A stretch of DNA of 64,000 nucleotides from Thalassia testudinum. Taxonomy: Eukaryota > Streptophyta > Magnoliopsida > Alismatales > Hydrocharitaceae. Where the stretch lies: NCBI GenBank assembly GCA_037157565.1, contig JAZHRO010000073.1, positions 13,832,501 through 13,896,500 on the forward strand, written 5' to 3'. How positions within the stretch are numbered: position 1 is the stretch's first letter; each line of letters opens with the position of its first letter. The notes below the pieces were generated by a model, which had not been told where the DNA came from, did not search any database, and saw only the letters and a list, made by a program, of their open reading frames with translations. The position numbers were made by a program, and so were the translations under genes. Of this stretch, positions 1-11,675 are shown one piece after another.

Positions 1-1206
1 GAATGGTGGTCCTAAGTGGTTTGGCTACATATTTGGATCAGGTGGTGGAATCCAAATGTAGAATCAGAGTTTGAATCAAGATGTAGAATCAAGTTATGAA
101 GCTATCAGATCTGAATAACAAGTCCCACTGAAAATGTGTATGTGTGCTCTAAAGAGAAAAGATGAGGGACTGGAGATGTTTTTGACCCAATCAAGACACC
201 CAAAGACGTTTGGATGACTATGGAGGTTCGGGGCGGATGGTACCCCTGGATCAGAAAGTCGTCCACCTGAGAATTACCTGGGAAGCCAGAGAGGGAGAGT
301 CCAGCAAAGACCCCTACATGGTAGAGCATCCCCACGGGTTACAAGGTTTCCCCCACCCGACCTCTCTTCTCACTGAGATTCCAGGTAGACCAGAATGGGG
401 ACCTTGACCTCTTAAGTCTACCACTTTTATTTCGAAGGTGCTTTAGGGTTCTCACTTGAACTTTAGATGTTTTGATATTGTAACCTAATTTAGAGGTTGG
501 TTGACCCAAGGGGTCAACTTCACCTAACCTGTTCTATAGATGGCAGAATGATTCTAGGCTTGGAGCCTAGAGATCACCCTGATTTGACTCCCAGGTTATT
601 AGGTCCTAAAATTTTAAGATTCAAGTGATTTTAGAACTCAATTTTTCTTAGGGTTTGTCTTGTTTAGATCTCTTCAATCAAGGTCTTGGGTGACACACTG
701 ATGCGGGAAGGTTTATTTCCTTTTATGCAGGCATGTGTGACTAACACTCCAAGATCCTACTATAGAAACCCTAATTTGGTTCTATTTCCAATCCTCTTTT
801 TCACAAAAATTCTCTTTGGACTTTGAAAGCAAGAAATGTGTTGTCCATAGAGATTAAGCGTGATTTCTATTAGGCACATGAATTTGTGGGATGGAATCTA
901 AAAAAATCGCTCCAACTTCAAGAAGAATTAAAAAATTTTCGCAAAATTAGGAAATGTTTGCCTTAAAGATGGTGATTACTATATAAAGAAGGCAATTGAT
1001 TCCTAAATTGATTTTCTTCCTTTTGTCTTTTCAGGATTTAGGGAATGGTTTAAGGAAGAAAAGAAATTACCTGCCCTGGAGTGGTTGACTTGCGGGAGGG
1101 ATTTTCTCGTGAAATACCTACAAGATCAAAACAAAGCAAAGTAGGGCAAGTTAGTGTTCAATATGATAAAAAGAATGTTGAGACTAGTGATAAATTGCAC
1201 GTTGCT
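1..1206 (-). other. X leader between PBS and gag (non-coding)
   Basis: This stretch is the untranslated leader of element X read on the minus strand. No coding sequence was recognised. Positions 170-420 are the reverse complement of a block also present in the C2 leader (about 23640-23860), which identifies the family. A splice-donor-like CAG|GTAATT lies on the minus strand with its GT at 1070-1069, about 150 nt from the PBS. Comparable donors sit 140-230 nt after the PBS in the other elements of the window. Confidence 0.7.
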
Positions 1207-1223
1207 CCCCGGCAACGGTGCCA
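1207..1223 (-). promoter_or_regulatory. X primer-binding site (tRNA-Asp type)
   Basis: The minus strand reads TGGCACCGTTGCCGGGG three bases after the LTR end. It differs by one base from TGGCGCCGTTGCCGGGG, the complement of the 3' end of plant tRNA-Asp. The flanks form a hairpin (CGTTGC / GCAACG). Confidence 0.85.
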
Positions 1224-1226
1224 AAA

Positions 1227-2329
1227 TGTTGACGTGCGAAACTCGATCGTGTTTTAACAGTTATTGCGTCATAGTATAGGTGATCAAGCATCGTCAACAA
1301 ATAAAAGTTTTTATTACTCGAAAATCGGAGTATCCGAGGTCAAACACAGGGAGCAATTGGAATTTACTACTAATCTCAAATGTAATTGAACACTCTAATT
1401 TACTCAAAAGTTTAATTCAAATGTATTTAAAAAGTAATCCAGGAAAAAGAGTAAAATTGGGCGTCTGATCACAAGATCAGATGTCTTAAAAGTATTTTCC
1501 TCCTTTGATTATTCTTCTTCTTTCTCTGCAGTCTCTCTTCTGCCTTCTTCTTCTTTTTTTTCCTTCGCCTCTTCCTGCTCTTTTCACTGGCTTCCTTCCT
1601 TCTTCATTTTTTCCTTCTGCTTCCTTCTCATCTTCCCTTTGCTAGCAGCGGCTAAGTGTTTGCTTCACTCCTTCCTTCCCTACACAACCACAGCAAAAGG
1701 TACAACAAAACCTAACCCCTCTACCCACACCTGTGCATCTCTCTCTCTCTGTAAACCACCCACAGCAAGCTCTCCCAGAGTCAGGTTAACGGGTCGGATC
1801 GCGTGCCCGTGACCAGGCGCACCGGTGTGTAGGTAATGCGCGAGGTGTAATCAGGGTCGGGTCGGATCACACCAGATCCGCGTGGTGAAATCGCAGATGA
1901 GGCGCCATGAAATAGGTGAGGCACCTCACCCCAAGTGCTTTCGGAGGCGAAGAGAAGATATGAGAAAATCATTTTAACCATGCCAGCGCCTTGTAGGTTA
2001 CCGATGTGGGACTATTAGACCCGGCCTTCTCTCGCACATGCCCGCAGAACTCTCTCCTTCAATTGCCAAGGCTGTAGACTTCGTTGCATTTCTCACTGGA
2101 CCAGATATCTTCGCAATGCCTCCCCGAGTGAGCTGCACCTGGAGCCTAGCTGTCTTGAAGCCTGGAGCGAGCTTGGAGCTTCTTCGAGTTGCCGTCAATG
2201 GCGGCAGGGGCTATGAATCTGTCAGACATGAAACGAGCCTCTCGGCATAATCAGATCACCATGGGACCTTCGCATTGTCACGGCGAAGGTGAAGGGCAAG
2301 GTGGCAGGCCGCGGGGCGGCCTAGGCGTG
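1227..2329 (-). repeat. X 5' LTR, 3' (R-U5) piece
   Basis: This is the downstream part of the X 5' LTR, ending at 1227 on the minus strand directly before the PBS. The plus strand is pyrimidine-rich at about 1500-1650, the counterpart of the purine tract at 22310-22690 in the C LTR. Element A entered at 2325-2329 (GCGTG). Short ORFs here are antisense or random. Confidence 0.8.
2325..2329. repeat. Target-site duplication of element A, left copy
   Basis: GCGTG directly precedes the TGATGTAAAC start of the LTR. The same five bases follow the other LTR at 13903-13907. Confidence 0.9.
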
Positions 2330-2941
2330 TGATGTAAACACATTTACACTACTTAAGATGTCTATTTATGCATGTTCTTAAGCATAGGATTGCATTTCAT
2401 GATATAAATATTGCATTACATGCATCATCTTGCATTTAGAATAGTTTGAATAAAATGGAGGTTAATTGTCTCCTTTTATGTGCTTGGACAGGGCAAATAT
2501 TTTATCAGGGCCTCGGATCAAAGATCCAACCGTATGGATGTGATCAGGGCGATGATTGGAGTTCAACGACTCCAAGATCGCCCTAATCAGGCATCCGTAG
2601 CATCAGATAGTGACCTGGGAACCCTAGAAGATCAAGGGCCAGGATGGTGTAAATTCCCACTTCAGATGATAAATCCGACTGCACAGATGAATTCGGATCG
2701 ACGATCGCAGCCCAACGACACAAAAATCGAGTCAATCCGACATCCGTGGCACCATCTACAACTTCCAGAAGATGGACAGCCAAGATAGCGCCACGTGGCT
2801 CCATCTTAGTCGCCCATGCGGCCACTTCATCTTGTGAAGGCCCCGTGCCCGATCGCTCTCCGCCGTTGGATCTTAATCCAACGACTGTGGGCGCTCGCAT
2901 TTAAAAGCGCTCGCTCGACCATCCGCGAGCGCGGGGAGCGG

Positions 2942-2950
2942 GTTCGATCC
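2942..2950 (+). promoter_or_regulatory. Pol III box B-like motif in A 5' LTR
   Basis: GTTCGATCC fits the box B consensus GWTCRANNC. The matching box A seen in the 3' LTR copy (12848) is deleted here, so this copy would be inactive as a Pol III promoter. Confidence 0.4.
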
Positions 2951-3232
2951 GCGGCGAGGGGTTGGTGAGCGTGATCAATCGAGGAGCGTGGAGCGTCAGA
3001 TGGAGATCGGACGGCCCCGCGAGCTTGATAGCGTCGATGCGCGATTGGACGTGCAATCGGACGCGTAATCAGACGCGCGGGGGGTGCGCAACGCAGCGGG
3101 CCTGGACGCATCTTAAGCCGTCCGATCTCGCGATCGGACGGCTGAAAATCAATGGATGTGAGCGGGCGTTGCACGCACGAGCAGCCGAGCGGGTGCACAC
3201 AAGCCGCCCACGTCGCCCACGAAGGGAGCTTC

Positions 3233-3254
3233 AGTGACGGATTTATCCGTCACT
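3233..3254 (+). promoter_or_regulatory. U3 palindrome upstream of the TATA box, A 5' LTR
   Basis: AGTGACGGAT and ATCCGTCACT form perfect 10-bp arms around TT, ending about 60 bp before the TATA box. The 3' LTR copy (13178-13205) has 13-bp arms. Confidence 0.75.
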
Positions 3255-3315
3255 AAAGACCCCTCATTTACTATTTTGAAGTTGTAATGTCCATTTTTCC
3301 CCCACTCCTTGCAAC

Positions 3316-3323
3316 TATAAAAG
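3316..3323 (+). promoter_or_regulatory. LTR promoter TATA box, element A
   Basis: TATAAAAG in a CT-rich context, with the conserved counterpart at 13264-13271 in the 3' LTR. It is the expected Pol II promoter for the genomic RNA. Confidence 0.7.
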
Positions 3324-3964
3324 GAGACCCCCTCCATACGAAATTCTCATCCCTTCTTTCTCCTCTCTACCCCTCCAAAGCTCAAAAGAAGCTTGTCCCA
3401 CACCCCGGATGCTTCTTGCGAGATAAAGTCCAATTTTCGTTCCCCTTCGAAAGTGGATCCTGCGACGACGACGGCGTGCTGCTCCGTTTCCATTCTTCTG
3501 CTTCGTCCTCCTTCGTCCTGCTGCGTTCTCCTTCATCCAGGCGTGATCCCGTCCTGCTCGTCCTCCAAGCAATCGTCGAGGAGGATAATTTCTCTCTCCC
3601 ATTCTTATTTACAGCTTTTCTAGTGTAGAATTTTCCTGCTTTATAGTGTAATTGATTTTCCGCATTATAGTGTAACTTTTATAAACAATTGGAATATTGA
3701 ATGCATGTTCTCTTTCTCTCTCTCTCTTTCTCTCTCTCTTAGTTTGATAGCTCCATTGTAATTATATCGCCTTGCTTATAAAAAAATCCTAAAAAAATAT
3801 AATTGCGAATATAGATCAACGTAGCCTCCCTGTGTTCGACCCGGAATTCTTTTCGGTATAAACTTTATTTGTTGAACATGAATTCTTCGCTTTCAAACTA
3901 CAACGGCAGGTTTTCCAAAACCAAATACGTAAGCGTAGCGATTCGCAAAACACGTTCAACATTT

Positions 3965-3981
3965 TGGCGTCGTTGCTGGGG
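3965..3981 (+). promoter_or_regulatory. A primer-binding site (tRNA-Asp type)
   Basis: TGGCGTCGTTGCTGGGG begins three bases after the LTR. It has two C-to-T differences from the exact tRNA-Asp complement. Confidence 0.85.
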
Positions 3982-4127
3982 AGGCAACAGTTTCCGATCA
4001 TTTCTTCGCATTTCTTCCACTTTATTTGTTTTCTAACTAGCTTTCTCTTGTGTCTATTGTTTTGCAGAGACCTCCATCAAGGAATCAACAAGCGGTAGAC
4101 TGGAGTAAAGTGCAGTTGAAGACAACT

Positions 4128-5208
4128 GTAAGTGCTCCCCCATTCTTTCCCCCTCTATAGATTTCATTTGCCACATTAAATCCAAATCCCAATTAACCTA
4201 GGTGTTTGCATAAATCCTAGGAATAGTTTGGTTGTTTGGATTTTCACTCACATTCATTCCATCCTCATCCATAAAAAAAAAAATAACAAAAAGATAATCT
4301 TGTTGGGTAATTTTCAACAAACGCACAACACACACCCACATTCAAGGCACTTGATCAACTTGATTTGTTTTCTACTCAATCGGGTTCTGATCTGTGGAAC
4401 CGATACACACAAAGCAACACATAACAGAGTAGAAATCATTCTAAGTTAATCATCTTTGAGTGCCTAACTGAGTGGTGCATTTGTGGCCAGTTGTTTGAGT
4501 TGTTTGGGCCGCACCACTTTATTTTAAAACCAACTCATCAAGTAGCTCCTCGTTAGGGTTTTCAATCTAGGTATATTCCAGGCACTCCACTTTCTTTCTG
4601 ATTTTAAAGGAAAACAATCTTCACACGTGTTTTACAACTTGTTTTGCCTAGAAACTTGATTGCAATTCACCTAATTTGAAACCCTAAAAGCTACTTAAGC
4701 AAGATTTGAACACTAAAATTCACACATTATCAATAATCTTGCTTGAAAACCCTGGTTGTGCACGCACTTACACAAATCTTAATCAATCATTAAGGGCACA
4801 ACCCATTGTAAGGTCCCATCACATTCCATAAGCACCACAATCCCAGGCCTTAATAAAATTGAGTAGATGTTGGCCTTAAGGTTTGATTCGCTCTTCAGGG
4901 CCTAGTCTGAGATTATTTTTGATTAACCTACTTGTACTGATTAATCTGATGTCTAGCTAGGGGAGTAGAGTCAAACGATCGCGGCTGGGGGGTACACTAG
5001 GAACCGGAGGCGAAAGCCAAAGGAAGAACCTTCTCCCCAGTCCCTCCTTCTAACTGGTTGGATTAAACAGACGTAAGTAGAGTAAATCACTTACAGTCTT
5101 AAGGCTGGTTTTGGGAGTCAGTAGATCCTTAGGCTATCCCACTTAAGGATAGCCTTGTTTTGTTGTGCTGCAGGGTCCCTATCCCCAGTCCTTCCGACCT
5201 TCTCCTAG
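4128..5208 (+). other. Putative leader intron of element A
   Basis: A donor-like CT|GTAAGTG at 4128 and a pyrimidine-rich acceptor CTTCTCCTAG ending at 5208 bracket an AT-rich stretch of about 1.08 kb with no coding content. The acceptor AG lies three bases before the gag ATG (5212). Equivalent donor and acceptor positions occur in C2, D, E and G. This is a prediction from sequence only. Confidence 0.45.
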
Positions 5209-5211
5209 TTC

Positions 5212-7308
5212 ATGCTGGGAAGACAGTCATTGAATCCCCGATTGGAAGGACCGTTAGAACATTCTAGGAGGCGCAAGTTAGATTTTGGTCAATTTGATCC
5301 CATGGCCGAACAACAGCCTCCTCTGCTTGAAAATCCACATGAAGAATTTCGAAGGCAGCTGCAACAAATGCAGAGAATGCAGGAATGGTTCCAGAGAATG
5401 CAGGGCGCTCAGCCCTTGAAGGATTTTTATGATCCTTCAAATTACGGGGAACGTCCTGGCGTCCAGATTCCAGCCGGTGATGTAGAAATCAAGCCCCAGG
5501 TGTTAAGCCTGATTAAACATTATCATGGGCTTTGCTCCGAAGATCCGTTTCAGCACTTGGAAGATTTGACCACTTTGGTCCAGACCACCAAGGCTCGAAA
5601 TGTTAACGAGGAGCAAATGATCATGAGGTTCTTCCCCGACTCTCTTAGGGATAAAGCCGGGCATTGGTATAGGACAATAGGAAGACCAATTACAACTTGG
5701 AATGAGTTGAAATCGGCCTTTCTGAAGAAATTCTTCCCAGTCGATCATACCAATGCTTTGAGACGGGCAATCACTACATTTACCCAGCGGCCGGGGGAGC
5801 AGTTTCATGTGGCCTGGGAGCGATTCCAAGACTTATTGCGGAGGTGTCCACACCACGAGGTGCCGAAATGGCAACTCGTGCAGATCTTCTATCATGGGTT
5901 GAATGAGCAACTCAGAAACCATGTGGATGTTTCTTGCGGAGGCAATTTCCTCAATAAAGATGCAGATAGTGCACATGATTTATTTGAGGAAATGAGTGAG
6001 AATTCAATTAATCATGCCTCCATGGATACTTTTAACCGATCCCAGCAACCCAGATCAAATGTCAATGAAGTCCATGACTCTCATTCATTTGATATGGAAT
6101 TGATTTGTAATAAACTTGATAAGGTGGACTTGGTTGCTAAAAGAATGGAAGAGTGGATGGCTGGCAATTCTATGAACAACTCTCAATCCACTAAATCCCA
6201 AAATTCGGGATTCCATTCCTCACGAGCTCCTTCTGGAAGGGAGTTCATGAATCAACTCGATGCGACTCAATCTATGAGTCAGCATTTCTCAGAACCCCAT
6301 GGGTTCCCAACTGGGGCCTTTGATCCTAGTTTTTCTGATCCTTCCCTTTCTTTCTCTCCATCCTCACCCTATGAGGATGTTTGTGCTGTACAAGAGAATG
6401 TTAGATCCAACCCCTACTCGAATGCCTATAATCCAGGTTAGAGAAACCACCCTAACTTCTCTTGGAAAAATCCGGGGCAACAGACCCAATTCCGACCCAG
6501 CAACTATGCTCTGCAACGTCCAATGGGTCAGGGTCAAGTATATACTCAGTTGCCTCCGAATCAGGTCAATCAGCCAGCTTGGAATGCCCGTCAACCCGCA
6601 GGGCAAGCTGATTTGAACCGTCAAATGGTAGAGATGCAAGGATCTATGCTCCAACTTATGCAGCAAATGAAAAACTCGCTGGACAACTTGCAATCCGGGC
6701 TCATTGCTAACTCTCGTCAACCCGGATCTCTACCATCCCAACCCGTACCCAACCCACGAAACATTATAAATTCAGGCAATCAAGTCCAAGGGTACGAAAA
6801 TCAGAGGGACCCGCACGGACATGCTCAGGTGGTTGAGCAGGGTTCCTCATCTTCTTCTTCTGCTAATCAACAATTCATGGTCAATCATGCCCCTCCAATC
6901 TTTCCTAACCCTCCCCAAGACCCAAATTCTTACGCTTCTACAAATTCTTTCACTTTGAGGAGTGGTAAGAAGACTCAGGATCCACAACCACACTATTATG
7001 ATCTTTTGAATCCTGAAGAATCTGAGGAGAGAGAGGAGAATTCTAGAGGAGAAATCAACGCTCAGGAACCTGATTCCAAAGATCTGACTCATGTTCCTTT
7101 TCCTGAAGCCTTAGCCAAAGCAAAGAAGAAGAAGTCTGTTGATAGCAATGAGGAGCTTCTGAATTTATTTAAGAATGTTGAGATCAATATTCCGCTCCTT
7201 GATGCTATCAAGCACATACCGACTTATGCAAAATTTTCAAAGGAATTATGTACACAAAAGCGTAAGTCGAGAGAATCTGTTCCCAGGAAGGTGGTACTCT
7301 CCGAGTAG
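5212..7308 (+). pseudogene. gag: A gag (capsid polyprotein), with in-frame stops
   Basis: Encodes the structural Gag protein that would package the RNA into cytoplasmic particles. The start at 5212 begins M-L-G-R-Q-S, a start shared by gag of all elements here. The capsid (retrotransposon gag) domain covers about residues 100-250, with landmarks DPFQHLEDL, FLKKFFP, GEQFHVAWERF, CPHHEVP and CGGNFLNKD. A Q/N/P-rich tail follows, and a basic segment before PR (SFTLRSGKKTQDP). No CCHC zinc knuckle is visible. One TAG (6439) replaces the Trp of a conserved PGWRNHPN-like motif, and a second TAG (7306) replaces a Gln in LSEQASS. The reading frame is otherwise constant across 699 codons, so both stops look like recent single substitutions. 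Confidence 0.85.
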
Positions 7309-7723
7309 GCTAGCTCTGTTACCTGCACTACCTCCCTCAGAAAAAGAGAGATCCTGGTGCTCCTTTGATTTCTTGCATTATCGGAGATTACACATTTGAT
7401 AGTGCACTTTTGGATCTCGGTGCATCCATCAACCTAATTCCTACTTCTCTCTACGAGAAGTTTGGGTTAGGTGAACTTCAGCCAACTTCAGTAACGCTAC
7501 AGTTAGCGGACTGTTCGGTCACAAACCCGCGAGGCGTTATTGAAGATGTTATAGTTAAGGTCAAGGATTTCTATTTTCCTGTAGATTTCCTTGTCCTTGA
7601 TATGATATACCAGATAATCTGAGGAACACGCCCATCATTCTAGGGCGTCCGTTCCTGGCTACCGCAAAGGCCAACATTAATTGTGAAAGCAGTAGCACGG
7701 AAATCGCCTTTGGGGACCAACGA
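7309..7723 (+). pseudogene. A aspartic protease, frameshifted
   Basis: The retroviral-type protease that would cleave the polyprotein. The segment read in the frame of 7365-7622 shows ISCIIGDYTFDSALLDLGAS with active-site Asp-Leu-Gly in place of the usual DTG/DSG, then INLIP and a VTLQLAD flap-like stretch. The frame changes between 7308 and 7365 relative to gag and again near 7602, after FLVLDM. The downstream ILGRPFLA motif lies in the frame of the RT ORF. Asp-Leu-Gly is shared by every element here and is therefore a lineage trait, while the two frameshifts inactivate this copy. Confidence 0.8.
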
Positions 7724-9643
7724 ATGAAATTGGGTATTTTTAAGGCGATCAACAAATTTGAGGATTGTGGATTTATTGAGGAACTTGATGAGGATTATGT
7801 TAATATTGAAACTTGTTTGACAGTTTCTTCAATTGAAAGTTTCTCTTTGGTTGATGAATTTGACCCGCAACCCTCTAACCTGACATCTTCGGAAGAGGTT
7901 ACTGATTTTGTTCACTCAAAACCTCTTCCTCTTGTTGAATCTTCAGCATCTACCCTACCATCAATCATTACCCCACCCCAGCTTGAATTGAAACCATTGC
8001 CTGAGAATTTAAAATATCAATTTTTAGGATCGCAGAATACGCTCCCTGTGATTATTAGTGCTAAATTGACAAAGGAGCAAGAGATTAAATTGATTAAGGT
8101 CCTAAAGGAACATAAGGAGGCAATTGGTTGGACCATTCATGACCTCAGGGGGATCGAGTCATCTTACTGTAATCATAGAATATTTTTGGAAGATGGATCC
8201 TGCCCTTCTCGCCAGATGCAGAGGAGATTGAATCCAAATATGCGAGAAGTGGTCAAAAAGGAAATCATCAAGTGGCTCGATGCAAGAATTATTTATCCAA
8301 TCTCTGACAGTCCCTGGGTAAGTCCCGTTCAGATTGTTCCAAAGAAAGCCGGGATTATTGTTGTGACCAATGAGAGAGGTGAATTTGTCACAACTCATTC
8401 AGCTTCCTCTTGGAGAGTTTGTATTGATTACAGGAAGCTGAACACAGCCACTAAAAAGGATCATTTTCCCCTACCCTTCATTGATCAAATCTTCGAAAAA
8501 TTAGCTGGGCAGAAGTACTTCTATTTTCTTGATGGCTACTCGGGATATAACCAAGTTCCTATCCATCCCGAGGATCAGGAAAAAACTACTTTAACCAGTC
8601 CCTACGGAACCTTTGCTTTTCGTAGGATGCCTTTTGGGTTATGCAATGCACCTGCGACTTTTCAAAGGTGTATGCTAGCCATATTTTTTGACATGGTGGG
8701 AGAGTTTATGGAAGTCTTCATGGATGATTTCTCTATTTTCGGAGAATCATTTGACTCATGTTTGGCTAATTTGGAAATGATTCTTAAGCGTTGTATCAAG
8801 ACACGACTGGTCCTTAGCTGGGAAAAGAGTCATTTCATGACCCAAGAAGGCATCGTTTTGGTTCATGTAATCTCTGAACGGGGAATTGAAGTGGACAAAG
8901 CTAAGGTTGATGCTATCGCTAAACTTCCTCATCCCACATCTGTTAAACAAATCAGATCATTTCTTGGCCATGTGGGATTTTATCGAAGATTCATCAAGGA
9001 TTTCTCGAAGGTTGCTCGTCCTTTGAGCAATCTTCTTGCCAAAGAAACGCCGTTTGTTTTTGACGAATCATGCCAAAAGACATTTGATTTTCTGAAAACG
9101 GCAGTCCCCTGTGCTCCAATTTTGCAACCACCAATTTGGACAGCCCCATTTGAGATCATGACCGACGCTTCTGATTACGCGGTCAGGGCTGTCCTGGGTC
9201 AGAAAATTGACCGAAAGCCCTCTGTCATTTACTACGCTAGTAAAACTCTGGATGAAGCCCAGAGGAATTACACTGTTACTGAAAAGGAATTACTAGCTGT
9301 AGTATTTGCTTTGGAAAAATTCAGAGCTTATCTCTTGGGGTCTCATTTTATTGTTTATACCGACCACTCGGCCTTGAGACATCTCTTGGCTAAAAAGGAT
9401 GCTAAACCCCAGCTTATTCGTTGGATTCTTCTTCTTCAAGAATTTGATCTTGAAATCAAGGATAAAGCCAGGGTACAAAATGTGGTAGCGGATCATTTTT
9501 CGAGACTTCTAGATGATTCTTCTTGTCCGGACATTCCGATTGCTGACACTTTTCTGGACGAAACCATTCTTACAGTTTTAGGTGTCCACACCCCATGGTT
9601 TGCTGACATTGTTAACTATTTGGCCGTTGGTAAAATCCCCTAG
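7724..9643 (+). CDS. pol: A reverse transcriptase-RNase H, long open segment
   Basis: An open segment of 639 codons covers the PR-RT linker, RT and RNase H. The RT landmarks in order are WLDARIIYPISDSPWVSP, VCIDYRKLN, FPLPFIDQI, FLDGYSGYNQ, MPFGLCNAPATFQRCM and the catalytic box VFMDDFSIFG. The RNase H follows with [43 protein letters not shown] and VVADHFSRL, keeping the acidic residues. These enzymes copy the RNA into cDNA inside the particle. The true frame starts upstream (near 7610). The ATG at 7724 is internal, not a biological start. It ends at a TAG (9641) just before the integrase zinc-finger region. Confidence 0.88.
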   Translation: MKLGIFKAINKFEDCGFIEELDEDYVNIETCLTVSSIESFSLVDEFDPQPSNLTSSEEVTDFVHSKPLPLVESSASTLPSIITPPQLELKPLPENLKYQFLGSQNTLPVIISAKLTKEQEIKLIKVLKEHKEAIGWTIHDLRGIESSYCNHRIFLEDGSCPSRQMQRRLNPNMREVVKKEIIKWLDARIIYPISDSPWVSPVQIVPKKAGIIVVTNERGEFVTTHSASSWRVCIDYRKLNTATKKDHFPLPFIDQIFEKLAGQKYFYFLDGYSGYNQVPIHPEDQEKTTLTSPYGTFAFRRMPFGLCNAPATFQRCMLAIFFDMVGEFMEVFMDDFSIFGESFDSCLANLEMILKRCIKTRLVLSWEKSHFMTQEGIVLVHVISERGIEVDKAKVDAIAKLPHPTSVKQIRSFLGHVGFYRRFIKDFSKVARPLSNLLAKETPFVFDESCQKTFDFLKTAVPCAPILQPPIWTAPFEIMTDASDYAVRAVLGQKIDRKPSVIYYASKTLDEAQRNYTVTEKELLAVVFALEKFRAYLLGSHFIVYTDHSALRHLLAKKDAKPQLIRWILLLQEFDLEIKDKARVQNVVADHFSRLLDDSSCPDIPIADTFLDETILTVLGVHTPWFADIVNYLAVGKIP

Positions 9644-10879
9644 GATTGGACCAAGCAACAACGGGATAGACTTAAATCTGAGGCCAAATACTACTTTTGG
9701 GAGGACCCTGAACTGTATCGCATCGGCTCTGATTATATTATTCGCCGATGCATACCGGAGAATGAATTCAACAGTATACTCGAGTTCTGCCATGCATCTG
9801 GGTATGGTGGACATTTCTCCGGAAGAAAGACGGCTGCAAAAATCTTGTAATCTGGCTTCTATTGGCCATCTTTATTCAAGGATGCCGAGGACTTCTCAAG
9901 GTCATGTTCTCGATGTCAGTCACTCGGGAACATAACTAAGAGAGACATGATGCCCCTAAACCCTATTCTTCCTGTAGAAATTTTTGATGTTTGGGGCATC
10001 AATTTCATGGGACCCTTTATCCCTTCATTTGGACATCAGTACATTATTGTTGCTGTTGATTATGTGTCAAATGGATTGAGGCAATTCCCACCCGAACCAA
10101 TGACCACAAGGTGGTCATCAATTTTGTCAAGAAAAATATCTTTAGTAGGTTCGGGATTCTGAGGGTTGTCATCAGTGATGGTGGCACTCATTTTACTAAT
10201 GCCCAATTCCGAAATTTATTGGCCAAATACGGGGTTAATCATCGAATTTCCACACCTTACCATCCCCAAACGAATGGACAAGCCGAGATCTCCAATCGAG
10301 AGATCAAGAACATTATGCAAAAAATGGTTATTCCCGATCGTAAGGATTGGACTCAAAAGCTTGAGGACGCTCTTTGGGCCTACCGTACGGTGTATAAAAT
10401 GCCCATCGGCATGTCTCCATTCCGTTTGGTATGGAAAGGCGTGCCATCTACCCGTAGAGATTGAACACAGGGCATTCTGGGAAATCAAACAATGCAATTT
10501 AGATCTGAATCTAGCTGGAAAGACCAGGAAACTCCAACTATCTGAGTTGAAGGAGGTTAGAAATGATGCTTATGAGAATGCCAAGATCTACAAGGCTCGG
10601 ACCAAAGCTCTACATGATCAATTGATTTCCCGCAAGAGCTTTGAGCCAAACCAGAAGGTCTGGTTATTTGATTCTAAACTTAAGCTCTTTCCTGGTAAAC
10701 TTAGATCTAAATGGAATGGCCCATTCATAATTGATCAGATTTTTCCTAATGGTGCCGTTCAGATTTCTGACCCAAAGACGAGTAACACCTTTAAAGTCAA
10801 CGGTCAACGTTTGAAGCCTGTTGTTGACCGTAATCTTCCAGAACCCGTCTCAGACTCTGTTGCTCTAGCCATTCTGTGA
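9644..10879 (+). pseudogene. A integrase, with stop and frameshift
   Basis: Integrase would insert the cDNA into the host genome. The N-terminal HHCC finger (9770-9925) is interrupted by a TAA at 9849, where related copies have Gln. The catalytic core has VDYVS (first Asp), ISDGGTHF (second Asp) and [11 protein letters not shown] (Glu), so the DDE triad is present. One base is missing near 10065 relative to related copies, in a VSKWIE-type motif, which breaks the frame. Translation resumes from 10111, and the C-terminal part with [19 protein letters not shown] and a GPF motif is read in the frame of 10166-10879. No chromodomain was seen. Confidence 0.85.
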
Positions 10880-11009
10880 CCTCTTTGACTGGACTTCACC
10901 TAGCTGACGGCATTAAACTCAGCAATTGTAGATATGACACAAGGCTGATACGAGCTTCATATCCAGGTGACATCTTTCATATTCTACCCTTTCTTTCATG
11001 TCTCTTTTT

Positions 11010-11047
11010 CAATGAGGACATTGCATCATCTAGGCTTGGGGGGGTGG
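11010..11047 (+). promoter_or_regulatory. First (internal) hairpin plus polypurine-like tract, A
   Basis: CAATGAGGACATTG (5-bp arms) is followed by GGCTTGGGGGGGTGG. The same module lies at this position in C1, C2, D and E. Confidence 0.6.
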
Positions 11048-11442
11048 ATTCATTCTTGAATTATTTGGTCAGCCTTGTGAAATACACGTAAATTGTCTCT
11101 CTTCTTATTTAAAAAAATTTAAAAAATTTAAAAAAAAAATACGAAGGATTAGTTGGACATTAGGACTTTTCAATCCTAAGAAATTTTACATTAGGATCTG
11201 AACACAAAGACCCCTCAGGTCTTTGGACTTAATTAGCCTGTGTATCCACTAAAATGTGGATTTGTTTTTGAGTCCTCGCCATATTAATTCTTTCGTAGTT
11301 GGAGTAAATAAGTTTGGGTGATAAGTACACGACTTATCAACCCGCCCTCTGATTTAAGGGAATTTTAAGTCTTAAGCATCTACACACTTTTTTTGCACTG
11401 ACTCGTTGTTCGGCGATTTTAACAGAATGAACCTTCTAGGGT

Positions 11443-11675
11443 GATATGGCTGGCAAGTTATCGTGGGTAACAGCCCATAGGTAGGTTGTCTAGAGCTGAG
11501 TCACTGGACCTTTCTTAGTTTGCTACCTTTAGGTAAATCTTAGGCTAGGGAAGCCACCTAATTTAAAAAAAAAAGGGAGAAAAGAACAAAGAGAAATAAG
11601 CCACACTTCGCCGCACGAGTATGGCTGGCAAGTTGTCGATGGTAACAGCTCATCGACCAGTTGTCAAGAACCCAG
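11443..11675 (+). repeat. Two copies of a taacag-loop hairpin unit, A
   Basis: Two units share ATGGCTGGCAAGTT and a TAACAG loop. The second forms GTCGATG...CATCGAC (7 perfect pairs) around the loop. The first forms GTGGG...CCCAT. Element E has the same pair at 52041 and 52236. Confidence 0.6.

Larger units (their letters stand above)
2330..3961 (+). repeat. A 5' LTR (1632 bp)
   Basis: Starts TGATGTAAAC and ends GTTCAACA. It contains U3 hairpins (for example about 3117-3142, GCCGTCCGAT...ATCGGACGGC), a perfect 10-bp-arm palindrome at 3233-3254, a TATA box at 3316 and a CT-rich tract at 3713-3740. It is 26 bp shorter than the 3' LTR, mainly because a segment carrying a Pol III box A-like motif near 2920 is missing. 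Confidence 0.93.

Noticed and set aside
2827..3237. Arg-rich ORFs in the A LTR (also 12816-13155)
   Set aside because: High-GC U3 sequence with inverted repeats; no conserved frame between the two LTRs.
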